NCBI GenBank assembly: GCA_025359065.1
Contig: JANYHM010000013.1
Coordinates: 96,512 to 160,511, forward strand
Direction of reading: 5' to 3'
DNA length: 64,000 bases
Origin: Synechococcales cyanobacterium GL140_1_metabinner_5_sub
GTDB lineage: Bacteria > Cyanobacteriota > Cyanobacteriia > Cyanobacteriales > Chamaesiphonaceae
Numbering within the stretch: position 1 is the stretch's first letter; every line of letters begins with the position of its first letter. This document shows positions 10,925 to 19,024 of this stretch, piece by piece. Below the pieces are notes generated by a model. The model ran no database searches. It saw only the letters and a program-made list of their open reading frames with translations, and was not told the DNA's origin. Position numbers and translations under genes: made by a program.

Positions 10925-11217
10925 TCATTAAGCTCATACTTGCGGCTAAATTCCAAGGCTACACAAAAGCTATGAAGTCTCGCTAGTAAAGCATTATAGT
11001 ACGAGTAAGCATCCTCCCGTTCTTCTTGGAGTAGGTGGTACAAGGTCAACTCTGGCTCCGCAGCCAAGCAGTCTATTGGAATATCCAAACCTGCTTTAGT
11101 CAAGCGCGTGGCAGCGATCGATACCAATAGCGCCCCAACAGTATTAGCCTTGCCGTTATGCAGATCCTCTAGTCCTGGCAAAATAAACTCTGCTCCCGGT
11201 AGTTCATTAATGGTCAT
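10921..11217 (-). CDS. Hypothetical protein, 98 aa
   Basis: No family recognised. It is an acidic, soluble, mostly helical small protein (GKANTVGALLVSIAATRLTKAGLDIP, then LTLYHLLQEEREDAYSYYNALLARLHSFCVALEF). Its ATG (11217-11215) overlaps the TGA of an upstream minus-strand frame as ATGA, which implies translational coupling to a partner that is now degraded (11214-11369). It ends inside the ATPase remnant. It could be a small component of the island's toxin-antitoxin content, but nothing in the sequence proves that. Confidence 0.55.
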   Translation of the reverse strand: MTINELPGAEFILPGLEDLHNGKANTVGALLVSIAATRLTKAGLDIPIDCLAAEPELTLYHLLQEEREDAYSYYNALLARLHSFCVALEFSRKYELND

Positions 11218-11369
11218 GGTTCCACGTCAAACAGGGTATCAATTTGTTCTAGAGTTCTCATGATGATTTTTTCCTCGCTAGTGAGTTCTTGGGGATCTCG
11301 GCTCTGTAGGTAGGTGGCGTACTGGGCGCATACCCATAGGATATCATTTCGCTCTCGGCGATCGCCAGA
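11214..11369 (-). pseudogene. Degenerate partner frame upstream of the 98-aa gene
   Basis: A minus-strand frame of 51 codons between TAG (11372-11370) and TGA (11216-11214) reads NDILWVCAQYATYLQ and ends MRTLEQIDTLFDVEP. Its amino-acid pattern looks coding, but there is no start codon before the last 15 residues. A neighbouring frame (KAFSTIEQIVWR) reads coding-like just upstream, so a frameshift or deletion near 11365 is likely. The overlap with the next start (ATGA) suggests that this was once the first gene of a pair. Confidence 0.4.
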
Positions 11370-11495
11370 CTATTTGCTCGATTGTGCTGAAAGCCTTTTG
11401 GTAGCTTTACATGAGGGCGCGAGGTTGTAAAATGGAGGAACTCGGTGCTAATGCGTTCATCCTATTTTTCCTCATTCACATACCTTAAACATATT

Positions 11496-11726
11496 ATGAA
11501 CTGGCAATCTCGAATTATGATCGATCCCAATATCTTGGTGGGTAAGCCGACGATTAAAGGCACTAGGTTAGCGGTTGGATTTATCATTGAGTTGCTGGCT
11601 CAAGGCTGGAGTACAGAGGAAATTTTGCAAAATTATCCAGGGATCGTGATCGAGGATATTCAAGCCTGCCTGAGCTATGCCAGTGCCTCGCTCCAGTCGG
11701 AAAAAGTTTATGCTATTCCGGCTTAG
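11496..11726 (+). CDS. DUF433-family antitoxin-like protein
   Basis: Small DUF433 protein (76 aa from ATG 11496), a family with a helix-turn-helix-like fold that usually precedes a DUF5615 PIN-like toxin. The family pattern is clear: R-I-x-x-DPNILVGKPTIKGTRLAV, then FIIELLAQGWSTEEILQNYPGI and DIQACLSYA. An earlier in-frame ATG at 11445 would add a 17-residue tail unlike the family, so I set the start at MNWQSRI. The toxin frame begins 3 bases after its stop. Confidence 0.85.
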   Translation: MNWQSRIMIDPNILVGKPTIKGTRLAVGFIIELLAQGWSTEEILQNYPGIVIEDIQACLSYASASLQSEKVYAIPA

Positions 11727-11729
11727 GTT

Positions 11730-11888
11730 ATGCGATTTCTGGCAGATGAAAATTTTCCTTTAGATGCTGTCGAGGCGCTTCGGCAAAGTGAGCATGATGT
11801 AGCGTGGATTAGATCTGATTCTCCTGGTATTGCCGATCCGCAAGTATTAGAACGTGCTCAATGTTTGTCGGGGTCTTTTTATATTTAA
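11730..11888 (+). pseudogene. Truncated DUF5615 PIN-like toxin
   Basis: From ATG 11730 the frame reads MRFLADENFPLDAVEALRQ with the expected N-terminal acidic pair (ADEN), and continues to DPQVLERAQ. It then leaves the family pattern and stops after 52 residues. Full DUF5615 proteins are about twice as long, with a C-terminal acidic motif in a LLTxDxDFG context, which is missing. The toxin is therefore probably dead. The point of divergence coincides with TGTTTGTCGGGG (11862-11873), also present in the ATPase gene and its remnant. The last 4 bases overlap the convergent MazF gene. Confidence 0.75.
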
Positions 11889-12247
11889 TCTTCTGAGGAT
11901 TCTTGATATTCAATAATTGCAGCAATCGCTCTCGTAACTTCTTGCAAATCCGATGCTGTTAATAAGCCTAGCTTCCGGACAAAACGTCTGGTATCAAGGC
12001 TTCTAGTTTGCAATGCGTCAATAGCAGATGGTTTGCTAAGGCCATTTTGGTTAGTGGGGTCTAGTCGGACATGCCATAGATCTGAGGCAAAAGAGTCTTT
12101 CCAATCGGTAATTGGCACGACTAGCTTGAGCGGTAGTTTGCCGATGAAATCAGAACTAATCACTACTGCTGGGCGAGTTTTTTGAATTTCTGCACCTACT
12201 GTTGGATCTAGGTTGACTAGCCAAATTTCGCTCCGTTTAGGAATCAT
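11885..12247 (-). CDS. MazF/PemK-family mRNA interferase toxin
   Basis: Predicted ribosome-independent mRNA endonuclease of a type II toxin-antitoxin pair (120 aa). MazF features are present: the N-terminal strand RSEIWLVNLDPTVGAEIQKTRPAVVIS, then LVVPIT and LSKPSAIDALQTRSLD, which holds the conserved region of the active-site Thr/Ser. Length is normal. It overlaps the upstream antitoxin gene by 11 bases, which implies coupled translation. Confidence 0.9.
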   Translation of the reverse strand: MIPKRSEIWLVNLDPTVGAEIQKTRPAVVISSDFIGKLPLKLVVPITDWKDSFASDLWHVRLDPTNQNGLSKPSAIDALQTRSLDTRRFVRKLGLLTASDLQEVTRAIAAIIEYQESSED

Positions 12248-12551
12248 GAGTTGTCGTAATATCGAGGTTGAGCCATTCTTGCCATTCTGCTTGATTCTGT
12301 TGGTAGTTTGGTAAAGAATTTTCAGCTTGTTGTTTCAGAATGCGATTGCGTTCTTCGATCGGCAGCTTTAAAAAAGACTTTCGATCGCTGAAGGTGTTCG
12401 CAAAATCATCGATCGGCTGGTGTTGAGGTTCGGGCAAGCTGGGAATGATCAGAATTACTTCTACTGTTTGCCCGATGGGAAGATTGGGTAAATCAATCTC
12501 TAGGCGGTTTCCAGCTTGAACAGTGGTTGTAATGTAGCGAGTTTGTTTCAT
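12237..12551 (-). CDS. Antitoxin of the MazF pair
   Basis: Small protein (104 aa from ATG 12551) encoded directly upstream of and overlapping the MazF gene, so it is the expected antitoxin. The N-terminal half looks like a swapped-hairpin DNA-binding domain (MKQTRYITTTVQAGNRLEIDLPNLPIGQTVEVILI). The C-terminal half is polar and probably disordered until it binds the toxin (SFLKLPIEERNRILKQQAEN). The frame also allows a GTG start two codons earlier. Confidence 0.75.
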   Translation of the reverse strand: MKQTRYITTTVQAGNRLEIDLPNLPIGQTVEVILIIPSLPEPQHQPIDDFANTFSDRKSFLKLPIEERNRILKQQAENSLPNYQQNQAEWQEWLNLDITTTHDS

Positions 12552-12609
12552 GGCCACAATGGGACGGTATTATCACTCATTGTACTCTGGGTGTTGACCA
12601 GTAGGTGTG

Positions 12610-15009
12610 TCACCAGATAGCGTTGGCCTTGCCATCTTCTTGGTTAAAGCCAAGAGCTTGATCAAGAATTGATCGCTCTTCTTTGGCCAGCCCCAGCCAC
12701 AGGCGTTTTTGTTTGTCGGGGGTGTTTTTGTAGGCGATCGCTGTGGTCATGAGGCGCAGGGGCATTTGCAGGGCGGGTTCGTGGCCGAGGTGCTGTTGCC
12801 AGAGGGCTAGCCACTGGTCGGCGGTGGTATTGCTGAAGGCGGATTCTATGATTTGGGGCAGGGTTTTGATCAAAGCGGTGCCGAGTTCGTTGAGGACTGT
12901 GGCCTGTTGATACAGAGCCAGTACTTGAGGCAGGAAGTCGGCAGGAATCTGCGTAAACCGAGGAATCAGCTCTTCGATAAACTCTTGAATCATCACAGAC
13001 ACTTCGCAATATCGTGGCACGTCAGGATCTTGAACGTAGCTAAATGTTTGTTGCCAACTATCAAAGGCAGCAACATAATTCTGAATAACAAAGTAGGTTA
13101 CGCCTTTGCAGTGCCAAGAATTATACCTATTAGGTCGGATTTTGGTCGCTGAGTTGTAGCACTCTAAAGCCTGTTCACATTTTTTCCATTTGAAATAACA
13201 ATAGCCATTATTATGCCAAGCTGAATAGTTATCTGGATTGATTTCAATGACACGGCCAAATGAGACGATCGCTTCTTCATGACGACCTAAGTTCTCCAGA
13301 GCAATTCCCCGGTTATTCCAAGCTGAATGTTTATCTGGATTGATTTCGATGGCACGTTCATAGGAGGCGATCGCTTTTTCATGAAAACCCATGCTCGATA
13401 GAATAATTCCGTGCAAAGTTTCACTTTCATCTGGCGTGATTTCATTAGCGCGTTTATAGGAGGAAAACTTTTCTTCTAGTAAAAATCCGAGACCATGAAG
13501 ACATAAATTAAAGTGAAAAAGTGATTTTTGGTGTTCTGGTTGTTGAGTTCTCTTCTGAGCCAGATATTCCAATGCTTCTATGAATTTATTTTGTTGAATG
13601 AATTCCTTCATCTTTTCACAGTCTCCATCGCTCAAGACCCCCATATCGAGCAGCTCTTCTAGGGTTTGCAAAGAACTTTCAGCATTTTGGATACTCAGAA
13701 ATTTCTTCAGTTCACACAGACAAATCTTTGCTACTAGATCGTCCTCACTTTCCGCCAAACTCCGCAGATCCTCCAACCCGATCAACTTGCTATCACCAAA
13801 GCGCTCTAACAATCCCCGTCGCTGCTCCGGGCGATACCACACCTTCAAAAAATCTAAAATCAGTTCCACCCAGCGCCCCCGAAACTTCTTCACCTCCAAA
13901 CATAGCCGCATCAACACCTCCCGCAACTCATACAGCGAATCTCGCCCATCCTGCGTCGCCTCCACATAGCCAATCTGTCGCAGTACCCGTAACTGGCTCC
14001 CCGCCGTCCCCGCATCAATAAAACACTCCCCCGCAATCTCCTTCACCATCAGCGGCTGCCGTCGATCGACCAACAGCTCCACAATCTTCCGCTGCTGATT
14101 AGAAAGCTCCTTCATCCGCGCCTGATAGTAAGGAGTCAGATCATCCAGCATCTTCATAAACGCCTGCACCAAACTATCTAAACTATCCCGCGAAATAAAC
14201 TGCGAAAACAGCATATACACCCGAGGATTTCCCCCCGCCAAATGATGCACCGCCCGCACCCGCGATCGCCCCTCCGCCGTGCGCAAAAACACCGCCAACT
14301 CCTCCTGTCCCCCCAACGTCGCAATCTTCTCTAGCAGCTCGATCGCCTCCGGCACCGATAGCAGATCTAAATTCCGCGTATTAAAAGACCCAAAAAATGG
14401 CTTTTCTCGGCTCTCCACATCCTCAAATAAGCCGGGTGTAGTTGCCAAAATCGTACAGCACTTCTCCTCCTGTAAAAACGATCGAAACTGCTGCTGTCCC
14501 CGCAGTCCTAGACCCTTAAACAGATCATCCAAATTTTCCATTATCAACAGCAAGGTTCGATCGCCAATGGCTTCCCGCAACAACCGGCTAGCATTCACCG
14601 CCGCCAGTTCTACCGAATGTTCCACCGCAATCCGTCGCAGCTCCGCCCACAATGCTGCTGCTTTGGGATCATCATCCGCCATAGCCCGCAAAATCCGATT
14701 CACAAAATCTAACCACGAATCTACCCCCCATTCTTCCTCCCGTAGCCAAGCAATCACCAACTTATCCTTCAGAGCCGGATTCACCGTAAATTCTTTTAGC
14801 AATCGATGATAAACCAACGCTACCAAATGCGTTTTACCAATTCCCCGCATTCCTACCAACAGCGCATAGTGTTTTGCCAGTGTTGTGGCACTCAAAATAA
14901 TTTTTTCTACCAGCTCCTTTGCCAGCCACTCCCGCTGTACAAAAACCTTTTCCAGCTCCTGATGAGACATCAAGCTGGGGGTAAACGCCGAAATAATTGC
15001 ATCTGCCAT
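12610..15009 (-). CDS. STAND-like AAA ATPase with winged helix and TPR repeats
   Basis: Large predicted signalling ATPase (799 aa). The P-loop GMRGIGKT is at residues 53-60, a Walker B-like strand TLLLIMENLDDLF at 152-164, and a sensor-like ILATTPGLFE at 187-196. A winged-helix segment (about 303-365, SNQQRKIVELLVDRRQPLMVKEIA) follows, then tetratricopeptide repeats (about 530-660, for example AIASYERAIEINPDKHSAWNN). This order (NTPase, wHTH, TPR) is that of STAND proteins, which act as ligand-triggered switches. The C-terminal 150 residues match no domain I know. It starts 4 bases after a second ATPase gene, in one operon. A degenerate copy of its end lies at 10721-10924. Confidence 0.8.
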   Translation of the reverse strand: MADAIISAFTPSLMSHQELEKVFVQREWLAKELVEKIILSATTLAKHYALLVGMRGIGKTHLVALVYHRLLKEFTVNPALKDKLVIAWLREEEWGVDSWLDFVNRILRAMADDDPKAAALWAELRRIAVEHSVELAAVNASRLLREAIGDRTLLLIMENLDDLFKGLGLRGQQQFRSFLQEEKCCTILATTPGLFEDVESREKPFFGSFNTRNLDLLSVPEAIELLEKIATLGGQEELAVFLRTAEGRSRVRAVHHLAGGNPRVYMLFSQFISRDSLDSLVQAFMKMLDDLTPYYQARMKELSNQQRKIVELLVDRRQPLMVKEIAGECFIDAGTAGSQLRVLRQIGYVEATQDGRDSLYELREVLMRLCLEVKKFRGRWVELILDFLKVWYRPEQRRGLLERFGDSKLIGLEDLRSLAESEDDLVAKICLCELKKFLSIQNAESSLQTLEELLDMGVLSDGDCEKMKEFIQQNKFIEALEYLAQKRTQQPEHQKSLFHFNLCLHGLGFLLEEKFSSYKRANEITPDESETLHGIILSSMGFHEKAIASYERAIEINPDKHSAWNNRGIALENLGRHEEAIVSFGRVIEINPDNYSAWHNNGYCYFKWKKCEQALECYNSATKIRPNRYNSWHCKGVTYFVIQNYVAAFDSWQQTFSYVQDPDVPRYCEVSVMIQEFIEELIPRFTQIPADFLPQVLALYQQATVLNELGTALIKTLPQIIESAFSNTTADQWLALWQQHLGHEPALQMPLRLMTTAIAYKNTPDKQKRLWLGLAKEERSILDQALGFNQEDGKANAIW

Positions 15010-15013
15010 GTTT

Positions 15014-16192
15014 TTACCCTCGTTGTTGTTGCCAATAGCGCTTTATTAGTTTGAAGCGAAACTGGTACTCTCCAGCAGAATTCCGACGAGTATAGTGATC
15101 CTGCTCCAGAAGCTTCAGAGTCGATCGCAAAATCTCCTTGCTGTCCTGACTGATAACGCTACCATCAGATGGTGTCAATACCTGACTGCGCAAGTCTTCC
15201 ACCGACAAAGATTCTCTAGTACACAGTTTATCTAAAACCATAAGTGCCAAGTTTTTGTGTTCCCCATAATATTCGCTCACGCGATCTTCGTAGTAATTCA
15301 TCTTCCACGCATCAGATTGTTCTACAACAACTTGCAGCATTTTTTCTACTTGCTCAACGGTCACTACCTTTAGTCGCAGCTCCTTCAAGCTAGCAACACT
15401 GTGATGGATATAAAAAGGAATGCAGTCAACTGCCATGGCGATCGCCTTACTGACTTCTTCTAGCCCCTCCACTGCAATTTCTTCGCCAATTAGTAAGTCT
15501 TGGGCTAGCTCCCAAGCATCCGTTTCAGTCAAAGGCTCAATGTCTATGCGAGGCATGTCATTGGTTGGAGCATTACGATAGCCTTGTTTATTCAATTCGG
15601 AAATCACATGGTGCAACCCAATTGAGCCTGTGTAAATCATCCGAATTTGTCGATATTCTTGACGAATCGATCGAAGCGTATCCAATACATGCATTGCCAC
15701 CCTAGCCCCCTGATTTTCTCGAATATTGTTGATGGCCAAGGGCAACTCATCAAAACAAAACAACAATCGATCCTGTTCATCTAACTGAGAATACAGATCT
15801 TCCACTATCCCTTTCAGGTGTTGATGCCAAGTCATTTCAGGTTTTGGCAAACTCACCCCAACCATTTTTTCACCCCCCAATCCCCAGTTCTTCAAAAACT
15901 GCTGGAATTTTCCCTGCCATTGTTCAAAACCACCCAGAACCTTGTAGACTTCAGCGAAAATTTCCTGAACTAAAGCTTCTGATGAGCCAACATCCTCTAA
16001 ATCCCAATAAAAAGCAGTGACATTATCTGGATGCTGAGCCACCATCTTGTTAACAACACTGGTTTTACCCATACGTCGCTCAGCCGTCATCTGCACACTG
16101 TAGCGATCGAGTCTGTCCCACAAATCTGCAATTAACTCGTCACGTCCCACCACCTCATCAGGAGTAAGAATACCACCGGGATTGGTTCTCAT
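15014..16192 (-). CDS. P-loop ATPase, archaeal-ATPase/STAND type
   Basis: ATP-binding protein (392 aa) that begins with a short lead and VVGRDELIADLWDRL, then the Walker A variant AERRMGKTSVVNKM (about 36-49) and a Walker B-like strand RLLFCFDELPLAI (about 144-156). A C-terminal winged-helix region (LMVLDKLCTRESLSVEDLRSQV, HYTRRNSAGEYQFRFKLIKRYW) ends the protein. The RRMGKTS loop is typical of the archaeal-ATPase family found in mobile and defence loci. It lies upstream of the 799-aa ATPase at a 4-base distance, so the two proteins probably work together. Function unknown. Confidence 0.75.
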   Translation of the reverse strand: MRTNPGGILTPDEVVGRDELIADLWDRLDRYSVQMTAERRMGKTSVVNKMVAQHPDNVTAFYWDLEDVGSSEALVQEIFAEVYKVLGGFEQWQGKFQQFLKNWGLGGEKMVGVSLPKPEMTWHQHLKGIVEDLYSQLDEQDRLLFCFDELPLAINNIRENQGARVAMHVLDTLRSIRQEYRQIRMIYTGSIGLHHVISELNKQGYRNAPTNDMPRIDIEPLTETDAWELAQDLLIGEEIAVEGLEEVSKAIAMAVDCIPFYIHHSVASLKELRLKVVTVEQVEKMLQVVVEQSDAWKMNYYEDRVSEYYGEHKNLALMVLDKLCTRESLSVEDLRSQVLTPSDGSVISQDSKEILRSTLKLLEQDHYTRRNSAGEYQFRFKLIKRYWQQQRG

Positions 16193-16303
16193 GTGTTTTA
16201 CCTGGCTTAAAAAAGCATGTTGATTTCAACACGTAATGAATCTAACACGTATTTTTCTTGCTGTCTACTTCATTGTGGCAGCCTGCCAAATTATAGAACT
16301 CAA

Positions 16304-17461
16304 CTAACCCAATTTTGATCGATAGTCTGAATAAGAGAACTCTCGCCAAAGCTGGAATTCACCATCTTTTTTGATCCTGCCGATCGAGGGATGTACTACC
16401 CCATTAAACATAGAGGTTTTTACCATGGTATAGTGCATCATATCTTCAAAAATTAGCCGATCGCCGATCGCCAAAGGCTGATCGAAACCATAGTCTCCGA
16501 GAAAATCACCAGCTAGACAGCTAGAGCCACCCATCCGATAAAATGTTTCGCCTGCTTGGGGTTCATGAGCACCGCGAATTGCTGGCTTATAAGGCATTTC
16601 TAAACAGTCCGGCATATGGGCAGTAAAAGATACATCTAGCATGACATTAGTTAAATCTGCCGCCGGAATTAAATCTAATACTGTGCCCAATAAAAAGCCG
16701 GTTTCCCAGGCGATCGCCGAACCCGGTTCCATAATTAAATGCAGATGAGGATGACGCTGATGGAAAGCTTGGAGCGTGGAGATCGCGTGATCAACGTCAT
16801 AACCTTGACGAGTCATTAAATGGCCGCCGCCAAAATTCAGCCACTTAATTTGTGGTAACAAATGTCCAAATAGTTTTTCGATATTGGCAATAGTTTTCTC
16901 TAGAGCAAAAGAATCACTTTCACATAAATTATGAGATAAAAATCCCTCAATGCCCGCTGGCAACGTATCACCTAACTGAGAGGCCGAAACCCCCAAGCGA
17001 GTAGATGGTTGACAAGGATTGTAGAGTGCGGTTTTGACCGGGGAGTATTCGGGATTGATGCGTAAGCCGATCGAGATTTTTTTTGTTGCATAAGCAGTGA
17101 CCTGAGAGTGAAATTGTTGCCATTGCCCGATCGAATTAAAGGTCAGGTGTGAGGCATAGGGCAAAATCTCGGGGATATCTACCTCTCGGTAGGCTGGAGA
17201 ATATACATGCACCTCGCTGCCAAATTCTTCGGCAGCTAGGCGAGCTTCCCACAAGGAGCTGGCGGAAGCGCCTTTGAGGGTTTGGCGAAGTTGGGGGAAA
17301 CTGTGAAATAACGAGAATCCTTTAAGGGCTAGCATGATGTGAATCGGTGCAGCTTTTTGCACTCGATCAAAGATAGCTAGATTGCGATCGAGTAGTTGTT
17401 CTTCTAATACAAAGCAGGGTGAGGGAATTGTAGATATGATTTTGTCGTTATTTTGATTCAT
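16304..17461 (-). CDS. nspC: Carboxynorspermidine decarboxylase
   Basis: PLP enzyme of the alternative spermidine/norspermidine pathway (385 aa). It removes CO2 from carboxy(nor)spermidine made by the dehydrogenase encoded just upstream. Fold III decarboxylase features are visible: IMLALKGFS with the PLP-binding Lys, HNLCESDSFALEKTI, LNFGGGHLMT, and the PLP-phosphate region IMEPGSAIAW. The frame stays open upstream to 17635 only because it reads through a repeat element (residues like ALSPALSQTWERA). The ATG at 17461 (MNQNNDK) is the natural start. Confidence 0.92.
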   Translation of the reverse strand: MNQNNDKIISTIPSPCFVLEEQLLDRNLAIFDRVQKAAPIHIMLALKGFSLFHSFPQLRQTLKGASASSLWEARLAAEEFGSEVHVYSPAYREVDIPEILPYASHLTFNSIGQWQQFHSQVTAYATKKISIGLRINPEYSPVKTALYNPCQPSTRLGVSASQLGDTLPAGIEGFLSHNLCESDSFALEKTIANIEKLFGHLLPQIKWLNFGGGHLMTRQGYDVDHAISTLQAFHQRHPHLHLIMEPGSAIAWETGFLLGTVLDLIPAADLTNVMLDVSFTAHMPDCLEMPYKPAIRGAHEPQAGETFYRMGGSSCLAGDFLGDYGFDQPLAIGDRLIFEDMMHYTMVKTSMFNGVVHPSIGRIKKDGEFQLWREFSYSDYRSKLG

Positions 17462-17506
17462 GATTATGCGGCAGTTTGAAGTGAGACAGAATAGCAGAAA
17501 TATTAC

Positions 17507-17627
17507 ACTTGCCCTCATCCCCCAGCCCCTTCTCCCAAGTTTGGGAGAAGGGGAGCCGGAGTACCCCACCAACGTAGTCTCTTGCGCCCTCTCCCAAGTT
17601 TGGGAGAGGGCTGGGGAGAGGGCAAGT
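17507..17627. repeat. Palindromic intergenic repeat element
   Basis: Two inverted copies of a unit of about 47 bases. Each holds a perfect palindrome with core CTCCCAAGTTTGGGAG: 17526-17553 (13-bp stem) and 17586-17611 (12-bp stem). The outer flanks ACTTGCCCTC and GAGGGCAAGT also pair. Elements of this type are scattered through cyanobacterial genomes and often create false N-terminal extensions, as here for nspC. Confidence 0.85.
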
Positions 17628-17643
17628 GCAACCACGTCTAGCT

Positions 17644-18837
17644 TTACTCAAATGGCGACACTCCATCGATAACTTCGTGCCAAGGTAAGCCCATGGAGCC
17701 TAAGAGCTGCATAAATGGATCGGGATCACATTCTTCTACATTGAATACACCAGGTTTTTGCCAAGTGCCATTGACTACCATCAGTGCGCCAATTACTGCC
17801 GGAACACCGGTAGTATAAGAAATACCTTGTGCCCCTACTTCGGCATAAGCTTCAGCGTGTTGGCAGTTATTGTAGACATAGTATTTGCGCTGTTTGCCGT
17901 CTTTGATGCCGCTAATATGACAGCCGATCGAGGTTTGCCCGGTATAGTTAGTAGCTAACGAAGCTGGTTCGGGCAGCAGGGCTTTGAGGAATTGCAGCGG
18001 GATGATTTGATGCCCTTCGTATTCGATCGGGTCAATCCGGGTCATGCCAATATTTTCTAACACTCGTAAGTGAGTGATGTAGTTTTCCGAAAACGTCATC
18101 CAAAACCGCGCTCTTTTGAGAGTAGGGATATTTTTGACCAAAGATTCTAGTTCTTCGTGGTATAGCAGATAAGATTCTCGATCGCCGATTTCGGGATAAG
18201 GCACCGGACGATGAACCGATAAAGCTGGGACTTCTACCCATTGACCATTTTCAAAATATCGACCAACTTGGGTGATTTCTCGGATGTTAATTTCGGGGTT
18301 AAAGTTGGTGGCAAAGGCTTTGCCATGATTGCCATCGTTGCAATCGATAATATCTAGGTAGTGAATTTCATCAAAATAATGCTTGAGGGCATAGGCGCTA
18401 AAGACTCCGGTAACTCCCGGATCGAAGCCACAGCCGAGAATGGCGGTAAGTCCGGCTGCTTTGAATCTGTCTTGATATTTCCATTGCCAACTGTATTCAA
18501 ATTTGGCCACATCGATCGGCTCATAGTTAGCCGTATCTAGATAGTGAACACCGGTTTCTAGGCAGGCATCCATCAAAACTAAATCTTGGTAAGGAAGCGC
18601 CACGTTGATCAAGATATCGGGTTTGAATTCTTTGATGAGCTTGACGGTATTGGCAACAACATCGGCATCGAGCGCGGCTGTGGTTACTTTTGGTGAACCA
18701 ATGTGTGCGGCAATTTTATCGCATTTATCCACGCTGCGACTGGCCAACAAGATGGCGGTAAATTCTTCGCGGGCGGCGCATTTATGCGCGACCACGTTAC
18801 CAACTCCACCTGCACCCACAATTATTACCCGTGCCAT
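17644..18837 (-). CDS. Carboxynorspermidine dehydrogenase (saccharopine dehydrogenase family)
   Basis: NAD(P)H-dependent enzyme (397 aa) that condenses a diamine with aspartate semialdehyde to carboxy(nor)spermidine. The N-terminal Rossmann motif IIVGAGGVGNVVAHKCA is intact, followed by the family patterns DVVANTVKLIKEFKPDILINVALPYQD and GVHYLDTANYEP, and GCGFDPGVTGVFSAYA. The downstream partner is nspC on the same strand, so the pair forms a polyamine module. The repeat element sits in the space between them. A saccharopine reductase role in lysine metabolism is less likely given the nspC neighbour. Confidence 0.9.
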   Translation of the reverse strand: MARVIIVGAGGVGNVVAHKCAAREEFTAILLASRSVDKCDKIAAHIGSPKVTTAALDADVVANTVKLIKEFKPDILINVALPYQDLVLMDACLETGVHYLDTANYEPIDVAKFEYSWQWKYQDRFKAAGLTAILGCGFDPGVTGVFSAYALKHYFDEIHYLDIIDCNDGNHGKAFATNFNPEINIREITQVGRYFENGQWVEVPALSVHRPVPYPEIGDRESYLLYHEELESLVKNIPTLKRARFWMTFSENYITHLRVLENIGMTRIDPIEYEGHQIIPLQFLKALLPEPASLATNYTGQTSIGCHISGIKDGKQRKYYVYNNCQHAEAYAEVGAQGISYTTGVPAVIGALMVVNGTWQKPGVFNVEECDPDPFMQLLGSMGLPWHEVIDGVSPFE

Positions 18838-19024
18838 ACTGTCTCCTTGAGTTAAAGTGACTTTTATCTGCGATCATCTACAGCCGAGCCTTTGCTGAAA
18901 TAAAGACTCTTTGCTCTCACTGAAGCTGCTGTCGCCGAAGGCATTATAGCAGTATCAGATTAAATGCAGATGTACAAAAGCTTTACTATAATACTTCAGT
19001 TGTTTTTAGTGAGGCATAAGGTTG

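Noticed and set aside
10722..10937. Minus-strand frame of 71 codons with many Pro, Arg and Ala
   Set aside because: It is an out-of-frame reading of the ATPase relic; the same false peptide appears in the corresponding shadow frame of the parent gene near 12662-13009.
17461..17666. Extended N-terminus of nspC and overlapping small frames (ALSPALSQTWERA-like)
   Set aside because: They are translations of the palindromic repeat element, a known source of false extensions in cyanobacterial genomes.
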